In this document: positions 33,068-39,785 of the stretch, piece after piece
Layout: each line of letters starts with the position of its first letter
How positions within the stretch are numbered: position 1 is the stretch's first letter
From: Patescibacteria group bacterium
GTDB taxonomy: Bacteria > Patescibacteriota > Microgenomatia > UBA1406 > GWC2-37-13
Direction: 5' to 3'
DNA length: 50,325 bases
Assembly: GCA_026416975.1 (NCBI GenBank)
Contig: JAOAEC010000002.1
Coordinates: 1-50,325, forward strand
The notes under the pieces: model-generated
Told to the model about the DNA's origin: nothing
The model's input: only the letters and a program-made list of their open reading frames with translations
Databases searched by the model: none
Program-made: the position numbers and the translations under genes

Positions 33068-34018
33068 ATGAAAACCAAACAACAACTAGAAGGAGTGTCT
33101 TCTAATCCTATTCCAGTTAATATTAATAACTCTAACAATTCTTCTAATATTTCCGTCAATTCTAGAACTTATCGAAAAAAAGGAGGATTGGCTTTATTAA
33201 TTTTTATTTTGATAATTATTTTAATAGGTGGCGGGTTGTTTTTATTTTATAAATTTTATTTAACCCCGATTCAAATAAAAGAAAAGATTAGTTATTTAAA
33301 AGAAGTTTTTTCTGATTATACAGAAACAGTTGAAAAAATTATTGATTATATGAATGATGATTCTGCCTCGGATATTTCCTCAGAAAGTATAAAAATAAGT
33401 TATGAAAAGGGAAAAACACTTATTAAAGAATATCAAGAAATAGACGAAAAGCTTAAGAAAAAAGTGGAAGAGGTTAATTTTAATGAAACAAGATTTTATA
33501 TTAACAATATTAAAGATTATCTTAAAAAAACCGATGAGTTATATAAACTAACAAAAAGTTCAGTTGAGTGGGGAGAGGCGTTTTATCCTTTATATAAGAA
33601 ATATGAAGAGTCGTCTGTAGCTCTTGGAGGCGTTTCTAATTATCTTTATTATGATCCGGATAAATATATTTCTAGTTTAAATGAATTTTTAAAAAAAGAC
33701 GAAGAGGTGATTAACGGGGTTAAAAAAATAAAGGTAAGTTTTGATTTAGAAGAAATAAATAAATTAATGGCTGAAAAGTTAGAAATTGAATTCAATCTAA
33801 TTAGTGAGTTAAAAGAAGCGGTGGAAAAAAGAGAGATTAGTAAGATTGCTGAGGCTCAAAAAAAATATTCGGAAGAAGAGCTTGGTATTGCTAAGAAAAT
33901 CGGAGCAGAAATGGAAAAGATTGACGATAAAATAAAAGATATTTCTCGCCAAATAAAATCTCTTAATGACAAAATAAATGATGAATATAATCAGCTGAGA
34001 AATAAATATCGATTTTGA
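33068..34018 (+). CDS. Single-pass membrane protein with helical extracytoplasmic region
   Basis: Not recognised. The N-terminal 40 residues are Asn/Ser-rich and cytoplasmic (NINNSNNSSNISVN). One helix (about 41-62) is preceded by RKKGG, giving an N-in orientation. The remaining 250 residues are charged and predicted helical, ending in a clear coiled coil (EKIDDKIKDISRQIKSLNDKIND). It converges with the metalloprotease-like gene. Structural or envelope-spacing roles are possible but unsupported. Confidence 0.6.
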   Translation: MKTKQQLEGVSSNPIPVNINNSNNSSNISVNSRTYRKKGGLALLIFILIIILIGGGLFLFYKFYLTPIQIKEKISYLKEVFSDYTETVEKIIDYMNDDSASDISSESIKISYEKGKTLIKEYQEIDEKLKKKVEEVNFNETRFYINNIKDYLKKTDELYKLTKSSVEWGEAFYPLYKKYEESSVALGGVSNYLYYDPDKYISSLNEFLKKDEEVINGVKKIKVSFDLEEINKLMAEKLEIEFNLISELKEAVEKREISKIAEAQKKYSEEELGIAKKIGAEMEKIDDKIKDISRQIKSLNDKINDEYNQLRNKYRF

Positions 34019-34025
34019 TTTATTT

Positions 34026-35021
34026 TCAATTTTTTAGCCAACCAATTTCACGAGCCGTTATTTCATTAATTACTAATTCTTCTTTTTCTAAATCTCCTTT
34101 TTTGAACTTTCCTTCTTCATACTCAACATAAAGGCACATAACATCAGCAGTTTTTTGTGGTAAATAGATAACATTATTAACAATTCCTCTCCCTTTTTCA
34201 CTACAAAGTTTTTCATCTTTTTCTATTTCATAGTACTTGTCACTGGCGCCGAAAAGGTGAAGAGATTCATGAATAATGATAGTTACCAGTTCCTTAGCAA
34301 AAAGAGGTGAAAAATCATAGACATTGATATAGGCTTTTTTAGCGTATTTATCGGCAAAAGAACGAAACTTTTTATAGTCGTAAAAACTATAGTCAACAAT
34401 TTTTTCCTGTTTTTCAACAGATGGGTCAAAGTAAATAAAAAAATAAAACGTATTTTTTAAATCTGAAGAAAGATTGTTGTTTTTAATAATCTCTTTAAAA
34501 GCATCTTTAATTTTTAATTCGGAAAAAGGATCTTTATACCAAGGATTAAAAATATCGCCAAGGTAGGGTAAGTTATCAATATCAAAAGGACCAAAATGGT
34601 TGATAGTTAGGTAAAAATCAGTAATAGAGTATTTTTTTGCCTCTTTTTGATAATAATCTTTTATATAATTTACAGAAAAGTATTTTTTTTCCGATAAAAA
34701 AGTTTTTAAAAAGGATTGAATTGTTTGATAAGAAAGATTTTTTGGTTTAACAAAAATAAGATTAAAAATAAAACTTCCTCGGGTAACTGTTTTAGTGATT
34801 TCATCAGGCATTTGATCTCTTTTTTTGGCTTTTTGATTATCTGTTTGATAGATTTTTTCCCACTTCTTTTTAATTTTTTCTTCTTGAATTTTTTGAGACT
34901 CTTGCCATCGTTTAATCTTTATCTGGGTTTTTATCTCAACAAAAAATGGATAAAAGAGAAAGAGAAAAATAAAGATAAGAAAAAGAATAACAATCTTTTG
35001 ATTTTTTAAAAAAAGTTTCAT
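34026..35021 (-). CDS. Membrane-anchored metzincin-like metallopeptidase, putative
   Basis: A signal anchor (residues 8-27) is followed by a Lys-rich stretch and an extracytoplasmic domain. Near residue 245, VTIIIHESLHLFGASDKYYE matches HExxHxxGxxD, the extended zinc motif of metzincin-type peptidases such as snapalysin. The third ligand would be Asp. A downstream Met (ADVMCLYVEYEE) could serve as the Met-turn. ITAREIGWLKN closes the protein, reminiscent of similar archaeal and bacterial zincins. The substrate is unknown and no inhibitor or prodomain is evident. Confidence 0.65.
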   Translation of the reverse strand: MKLFLKNQKIVILFLIFIFLFLFYPFFVEIKTQIKIKRWQESQKIQEEKIKKKWEKIYQTDNQKAKKRDQMPDEITKTVTRGSFIFNLIFVKPKNLSYQTIQSFLKTFLSEKKYFSVNYIKDYYQKEAKKYSITDFYLTINHFGPFDIDNLPYLGDIFNPWYKDPFSELKIKDAFKEIIKNNNLSSDLKNTFYFFIYFDPSVEKQEKIVDYSFYDYKKFRSFADKYAKKAYINVYDFSPLFAKELVTIIIHESLHLFGASDKYYEIEKDEKLCSEKGRGIVNNVIYLPQKTADVMCLYVEYEEGKFKKGDLEKEELVINEITAREIGWLKN

Positions 35022-35031
35022 TAAATAATTT

Positions 35032-35320
35032 TAACCATTTTTTAGCACTTTTTTTATCACTTCTTCAATTCGTTCCTCCTCAATGGTTAAATCAGAGTAG
35101 GAAAGGTTTTTACTGATATAAGCGATTGTTTCTGGTAAATTTTCATTTTTAATTTAAAAACGATTTTTGGATAAGAAAAAGAGACAATTCGCCAATAATT
35201 TCAAAGGAAACATTATCCAAGGCAATTAGTTTTTCAAATTTTCTAAAAAAACATCCGTTGAAATATTGCCGTTTTTTTGTAAATTTGATAAATCTTGGTT
35301 GAATTTTTGATTTTAATCAT
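35032..35320 (-). pseudogene. ABC-2 exporter ATPase remnant, core deleted and frameshifted
   Basis: On the minus strand an ATG opens MIKIKNSTKIYQIYKK, the usual start of drug-exporter ABC ATPases. Frames then shift through pieces resembling TDVFLENL and LDNVSFEI. The nucleotide-binding core (Walker A, signature, Walker B) is missing. The sequence jumps to DLTIEEERIEEVIKKVL, the typical C-terminus of such ATPases. About 0.6 kb has been lost. It sits beside the decayed permease, so a whole exporter operon is degenerating. Confidence 0.65.
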
Positions 35321-35337
35321 AAACTATTAAAGTATAA

Positions 35338-35697
35338 TGTAGAACATATAACGTGAAACATGAAACAATAAAAACTCAAAACTCAAAGCTCAAAACTAAA
35401 AAATTAAAACTTAAATCTTAAAAACCTTAAAAAATCTTGATTAAATATTAAAAACACTGATTCAAATGATTTAACCGATTTAACTGATTACTAACTTTTC
35501 ACTTTCTCAACTCATTAACCTTTTTACCACCTAACCTCTAATCTTTAACCTCTAACCTCTAACTCTTAACTTTTAACTAATAAATTAATTTCTAATTTTC
35601 AATTTCTAATTTCTATTAAATTTTTAATTTTCTAATTGTCATCCGCCAGAGGCGGACAAGTTTTTGCATTTCGATTTTTGAATTTTGAATTTTTTAT
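35338..35697. repeat. Repeat-packed intergenic segment with 7-bp-period tracts and a CCGCC palindrome
   Basis: No gene was found. It contains AACTCAA/AGCTCAA arrays (about 35375-35400), GATTTAAC-type 9-mers (35465-35490), CTAACCT/TTTAACC arrays (35525-35580) and TTTCTAA arrays (35585-35620). A GC-rich 15-bp inverted repeat, TCCGCCAGAGGCGGA, lies at 35642-35656. It separates the two exporter pseudogenes. Confidence 0.75.
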
Positions 35698-36449
35698 TCA
35701 TCTTCCCCAAAAAGAAAAATTCTTATTGCCATGGCACCAAAGGATTTTGGCTAAATAAAAGGAAATAAAAACCCAAAACAAACCGGTAAAAATAAAAAAC
35801 TTAATATTGGTTTTTAAAATTAAAGAGAAAAAGTTAGTGATAATTTTAATAGGAATAAAAAAGTAATAAGGAAAAGGTGTTAAAAGAAGAAAGTTAATAA
35901 GCGGTTTGGGTAAAAGATCTAAAGGAAAATAAATACCGGCTAAGATTTGAATTAAAACCATAAAAACAAATCTTGGTTCCAGACTTCAGAATAAAAACCA
36001 ATAAAAGAAATTGACAAAGAAACAAAAAACTAATTAAAAACCCAATTAGGAAAAAAATAGTAAAAATTAAAAAAACAAGCTCAAAAAAAGAGTAAAGCAG
36101 ATTTAAAAATTTATCAGCCAGATCACGACTTAAATAATATTTAAAAAAACCAATTGGTTTTAAAAGAAGATTGATAATTTCTCTGTTTTGAATTTGGCCG
36201 GCAATATCAGCGGTTCTAGTTCCTAAAATAAAAAAGGAGATAAGATAAGCATAAATAAAATATAAGCATAAATAAAATAATTGACAATTAATTTTTGATT
36301 ATAACCGGCAAAGTTATTAACTTCCGTAGTGATTGTTGACCAGAGAAAAAGAGGTATTAAAAAACCGATCATTACTCTTAGTTGCCAGATTAAAAATTAA
36401 AACGATAGGCAAAATACTCCTTTATTGTTGTTTTAAAAACCGCAAGCAT
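35698..36449 (-). pseudogene. ABC-2 permease, frameshifted
   Basis: The minus strand opens with MLAVFKTTIKEYFAYRFNF and then a stop. In another frame IWQLRVMIGFLIPLFLWSTITTEVNNFAGYN continues the same kind of protein. The 3' part (35698-35961) is open and encodes AGIYFPLDLLPKPLINFLLLTPFPYY, a hallmark of ABC-2 (DUF990-like) permeases. The total span of about 250 codons equals a normal permease. At least two frame changes make it non-functional. Its companion ATPase is also broken. Confidence 0.75.
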
Positions 36450-36528
36450 ATTTTAAATTTGTTAGTATTGATAAATAATTTTATTGATTTTTATTTTAAT
36501 TTAATTTTATAATTTATATAATTTAAGT

Positions 36529-36534
36529 TATAAT
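36529..36534 (+). promoter_or_regulatory. -10 box close to the start of the 233-aa protein gene
   Basis: TATAAT ends 9 nt before the ATG at 36544, so the transcript would have almost no leader. No ribosome-binding site is visible. Confidence 0.5.
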
Positions 36535-36543
36535 GTTCATAAT

Positions 36544-37245
36544 ATGAATACTAAAAAAAAGACAGTTCTTATTATTGTAAATTTGATTCTTTTGCTTTTA
36601 TTATCTGCGGTTTTAGGATATTATTTTTATTATAAGAAGTCAAATAAGCCTTTTTTTGTTAAAGGACAGCAAGTAAGATATGCTTTTGGTTGTTTAGATG
36701 AATCAAAAAATGTTAACGATTATTTAGAGAGATCAGATAATAAACAATGTGTTTGGGTAAGAGATGATGATGGTGGTGCTAAGAGACAGTCTTTTCAATT
36801 TGGTCAGTATTTTTTTTGTAAAAAAAATGGAGCTAATGGTTGTCCTGCACCAAAGTCTGGTGTTAAAGAAGATGAGGGATATGTATTCTATGACTATTAT
36901 ATATGTTTTTCTAAAGATTGTGGAACAGAACAAATAGATTTTAAATTTAATGATGCAGAATGTTTTTATTCAAAAATAGATGATGATTGTGAGGAAGAAA
37001 TTACTCCAACCCCAACCCCAACTGAAGCTCCAACAGGAACACCAACACCAACCCAAACTCCAACCCCAACCCCAACTGAAGCTCCAAGTCCAACAGAGAT
37101 AGTGTTAGTACAACCAACATCGACTTTAACAATTGTTCCAACCACAGAAACACAAATTTCTATTCCAGAAGCAGGTTCAACTAAAAATGCCTCTTTGTTT
37201 TTTTTAATTCCATTAGCGTTGATATTTTTAGGAGTATTATTTTAA
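36544..37245 (+). CDS. Anchored extracytoplasmic protein with Thr/Pro linker and IPEAG-type C-terminal tail
   Basis: Function unknown. An N-terminal helix (about 7-28) is followed by a Cys-containing acidic domain (about 40-150, with CFSKDCGTEQIDFKF and DDDCEEE). A Thr/Pro repeat (TPTPTPTEAPTGTPTPTQ) of about 50 residues comes next, then IPEAGSTKNAS directly before a terminal hydrophobic stretch. The ending resembles sortase- or exosortase-type sorting signals but lacks a basic tail. It has its own promoter and precedes the structured RNA candidate. Confidence 0.6.
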   Translation: MNTKKKTVLIIVNLILLLLLSAVLGYYFYYKKSNKPFFVKGQQVRYAFGCLDESKNVNDYLERSDNKQCVWVRDDDGGAKRQSFQFGQYFFCKKNGANGCPAPKSGVKEDEGYVFYDYYICFSKDCGTEQIDFKFNDAECFYSKIDDDCEEEITPTPTPTEAPTGTPTPTQTPTPTPTEAPSPTEIVLVQPTSTLTIVPTTETQISIPEAGSTKNASLFFLIPLALIFLGVLF

Positions 37246-37272
37246 TTTTCCAAATAAGTTAAATTTTAAAAC

Positions 37273-37302
37273 TTGACAAAAAGAAAAAGATTATTTTATA
37301 CT
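37273..37302 (+). promoter_or_regulatory. Promoter of the structured RNA candidate
   Basis: TTGACA (37273-37278), 18-bp spacer and TATACT (37297-37302). The expected start falls at about G37310, exactly the first base of the closing helix. Confidence 0.75.
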
Positions 37303-37309
37303 TAAAACT

Positions 37310-37500
37310 GATCCTCCCCAAGAGGAAAAATTTGAAAACTTTTTCTCTACGCTATCAAAATTGAGGGTAATCAGATACCGTCTGGTATCTGAGATGAGAC
37401 AGTTTTCTCTTAGTCTGTGGATTAAGAGAGGCGTCTTCCCCTTTATTTTTCAGGGAAAAAGTTCTAAAATCCTCGGTTGGGAGGATCGCTTCTGTTTTTT
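37310..37500 (+). ncRNA. Structured non-coding RNA candidate, about 190 nt, multibranched
   Basis: Nested helices can be paired by hand: GATCCTCCC (37310-37318) with GGGAGGATC (37479-37487); GAGGA (37322) with TCCTC (37470); AACTTTTTCTC (37337-37347) with GGGAAAAAGTT (37453-37463, two G-U/wobble-tolerant ends); and ACGC (37349) with GCGT (37431). Inside are two hairpins: TCAGATACC/GGTATCTGA with loop GTCT, and TCTCTTA/TAAGAGA. A T-run follows at 37495-37500. It is GC-richer than its surroundings and has no ORF. Position upstream of rho leaves open a 5' leader, but rho has its own promoter at 37520. The fold resembles no family I can name with confidence; a divergent 6S RNA is one possibility. 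Confidence 0.7.
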
Positions 37501-37519
37501 GAGTTTTTTAAAAAAGAGG

Positions 37520-37548
37520 TTGATTTTTTAAAAAAAGTATTTTATAAT
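37520..37548 (+). promoter_or_regulatory. Promoter of rho
   Basis: TTGATT (37520-37525), 17-bp spacer and TATAAT (37543-37548). The leader of about 120 nt contains an ACAAG/CTTGT hairpin (37589-37625) before the ATG at 37674. Confidence 0.55.
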
Positions 37549-37673
37549 TTAAGAAATCTTGTTTATTAAGCTTAAAGTATTTTAAGACTTCGACAAGTTT
37601 TTAAAAATTTTTTTCCGAACTTGTTAAGGAACCCTACAAAAATTAAATAAAAGGAAATCCTTATTTTAAAGAT

Positions 37674-38936
37674 ATGGTTTTAAAGAGAAAAAATCAGTCA
37701 AAAAACGAAGAGAGTAGAATTCTTGATGTATCTTCAATTTTAGAAGAAGGAGAAAAAAAGATTGTTATTGATGAAGAAAAAACTTCGGATCAAGAAAGAG
37801 AGGAAAAATTAAAAGAAGATTTAAAGATTAGCTATCCAGCATCAGGAATTTTAGACATCACTTATGGCGGTTATGGTTTTTTAAGACATAACTATACTTT
37901 AAATCCTAATGCTGATATTTATGTTTCCAACTCTCAAATTCGCCGATTTTGGTTGCGACGTGGTGATGAGGTAGAAGGTTTAGCTCGACCACCAAAAGAA
38001 GGCGAACGATTTCACTCCCTTTTGTTAATCAAAAAAATCAATGGTAAAGAAATAACAGAAGAAGAGAGTCGTAATCGACCACAGTTTGAAAAACTAACCT
38101 CTCTTCATCCAAATAAGCAGATTAAACTAGAAACCGAACCTGATGTTTTAACCACAAGAATGATTGATTTTCTATCACCAATTGGATTTGGTCAACGGGC
38201 ATTAATTGTCTCTCAGCCAAAAGCTGGTAAAACCACCTTTTTAAAAGATATTGCTCAAGCAATTGCTAAAAATTATCCTGATGTCTTTTTGATGGCGATT
38301 TTGGTGGGCGAGCGACCAGAAGAGGTAACCGAGATTAAAAGATTTATCAAAGGCGAGGTGGCTGCTTCTAATTTTGATGAATCACCTCGGCAACAGGTAA
38401 AGGTGGCTAATTTAGCCTTAGAGAGAGCCAAGCGATTGGTGGAAATGGGCAAACATGTGGTTATTCTTCTTGATTCAATTACCCGATTAGCTCGAGCTTT
38501 AAATTTATCAGTTGCTAATACTGGAAGAAGCTTATCAGGTGGATTTGATCCCTCAGCTTTGTATCCGGCGAAAAAATTTTTAGGTGCGGCTAGAAACTGT
38601 GAAGAAGGAGGATCATTAACGATTATTGGTACTGCCTTGGTTGGGACAGAATCACGCATGGACGATTTAATTTACGAGGAACTAAAAGGCACAGGCAATA
38701 TGGAGATTCATTTAAAAAGAGAATATGCTGATAAAAGAATTTATCCGGCAGTTGATATTGAAAAGACCGGTACTCGTCATGAGGAGCTTTTGGTCGATAA
38801 GGAAACCTTAAAAAAGATGGCAACGTTGCGAAGAATGTTAGCCCTTCGTCCAGGCGAAGAAGGCTTAACCGCCTTAATTGAAAAACTTTCCAAAACAAAA
38901 AGCAACAAAGAGTTTTTGGAGGAATTGGGAAAGTGA
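37674..38936 (+). CDS. rho: Transcription termination factor Rho
   Basis: A hexameric RNA helicase that ends transcription. The N-terminal 45 residues are charged and variable. The primary RNA-binding OB fold runs from ASGILDITYGGYGFLRHN through DIYVSNSQIRRFWLRRGDEVEG. The ATPase core has IGFGQRALIVSQPKAGKTTFLKDIA (Walker A), LVGERPEEVTEI, VVILLDSITRLARA (Walker B), and SGGFDPSALYPAKKFLGAARN (Q/R-loop region). The end (LSKTKSNKEFLEELG) is typical. The length of 420 residues is normal and there is no large insertion domain. It appears monocistronic. Confidence 0.97.
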   Translation: MVLKRKNQSKNEESRILDVSSILEEGEKKIVIDEEKTSDQEREEKLKEDLKISYPASGILDITYGGYGFLRHNYTLNPNADIYVSNSQIRRFWLRRGDEVEGLARPPKEGERFHSLLLIKKINGKEITEEESRNRPQFEKLTSLHPNKQIKLETEPDVLTTRMIDFLSPIGFGQRALIVSQPKAGKTTFLKDIAQAIAKNYPDVFLMAILVGERPEEVTEIKRFIKGEVAASNFDESPRQQVKVANLALERAKRLVEMGKHVVILLDSITRLARALNLSVANTGRSLSGGFDPSALYPAKKFLGAARNCEEGGSLTIIGTALVGTESRMDDLIYEELKGTGNMEIHLKREYADKRIYPAVDIEKTGTRHEELLVDKETLKKMATLRRMLALRPGEEGLTALIEKLSKTKSNKEFLEELGK

Positions 38937-39210
38937 GAATTGGATAACGTGGAACGTGGCACATATAACATGAAACAAAAAATCTTCTTTAATACTTGAT
39001 ACTAATTTAACATCTAACATTAAACGTCTAACACCTAAAATAATCAATTTTTAATTGATTAAAAATTTCAAATTAAAAATTAAAAACTCTTTTCTTCCTA
39101 AATCCTAAATGCTAACTACTAACTACTAGCTACTAAATTAATTTTGCCTTTTGAATTTTTAAATTTTTTCCTGAATTTTAACTACTTATTTTTATCCACA
39201 TTTTATCCTC
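38937..39210. repeat. Intergenic 7-bp-period repeats after rho
   Basis: No gene was found. Arrays include AACATGA/AACGTGG (38943-38975), TAACATC/AAACGTC/TAACACC (39008-39040), AAATTAA units (39060-39090) and TACTAAC/TACTAGC units (39110-39135). The tracts stop about 70 bp before the csoR-like promoter. Confidence 0.75.
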
Positions 39211-39251
39211 TTGACAATTCCCGCAAAGTACTCTATACTGGTATCTAGTAT
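39211..39251 (+). promoter_or_regulatory. Promoter and possible operator of the csoR-like gene
   Basis: TTGACA (39211-39216), 17-bp spacer and TATACT (39234-39239) form a strong promoter. ATACT (39235-39239) and AGTAT (39247-39251) form an inverted repeat over and just after the -10 box. That position suits autorepression by the downstream regulator. It lacks the G/C tracts usual in CsoR operators. Confidence 0.6.
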
Positions 39252-39315
39252 TAATAGTTTTGGTTAATTTTTTATCATAGATGTTAAATACTAACTACTA
39301 ACGATTCTTTTATTT

Positions 39316-39543
39316 ATGGAAATATCAAAAAGAATTAATCGAATAATTGGTCAGCTCCGTGGAATTGAAAAGATGGTTTCTTCAAAACGCGATTGTGTTG
39401 AGATTCTTCAACAGGTTTCGGCAGTTAAAAAAGCCATTGATGGTTTAACTAAGGAAATTTTAGTTTCGCAAATGTGTCAGATTGTGCCTAAAGAAAAAGA
39501 AAAAGAGGTAGAAAAGATGATTGAAAGAGCGATTAGTTTATAG
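39316..39543 (+). CDS. CsoR/FrmR-family (DUF156) transcriptional repressor
   Basis: A small all-helical tetrameric regulator that releases DNA on sensing metal, aldehyde or persulfide. SKRINRIIGQLRGIEKMV is the family N-terminal helix and RDCVEILQQVSAVKKAIDGL the core with the first sensing Cys. The copper ligand His of CsoR appears to be Gln (VSQMCQ), and a second Cys is two positions off. Copper sensing is therefore doubtful and a thiol or persulfide signal is plausible. At 75 residues it is short for the family. The adjacent TrxB-like reductase fits a redox theme. Confidence 0.88.
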   Translation: MEISKRINRIIGQLRGIEKMVSSKRDCVEILQQVSAVKKAIDGLTKEILVSQMCQIVPKEKEKEVEKMIERAISL

Positions 39544-39780
39544 TAGCTAGTAGTTAGCATTTAGGAAAAAATAATAATTAAGTTATGAAATATGAGTTAG
39601 AAGGGATAATAAGTTTTTATTTTTTTCCATTTTTTTTGATGTTTAATAGTTTAATATTTAAAAATTGTTTAAGATTTAAGATTTTAAATTTAAGATTTTT
39701 AATTTTTTTTAAAGTTTTAAATTATAGATTTGAGTTTTGAGATTTGAGTTATTTTTATAAGTTCCCTGTTATACTTTAAT
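39544..39780. repeat. Intergenic 7-bp-period repeats before the TrxB-like gene
   Basis: TAGCTAG/TAGTTAG units begin right after the csoR stop. ATTTAAG and AATTTAA-like tracts follow, then ATTTGAG, TTTTGAG, ATTTGAG (about 39728-39750). A TATACT lies near 39770, about 10 nt before the ATG at 39786. Confidence 0.65.
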
Positions 39781-39785
39781 TATTG

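Noticed and set aside
37310-37500. tmRNA, SRP RNA or RNase P RNA identity for the structured RNA
   Set aside because: Too short for tmRNA or RNase P, no tag-peptide frame or tRNA-like ends, and no GGAAG-type SRP apical loop was found.
38273-38964. Antisense ORFs of 128, 113 and 64 aa over rho
   Set aside because: They mirror the conserved Rho ATPase domain, and their composition follows the rho codons.
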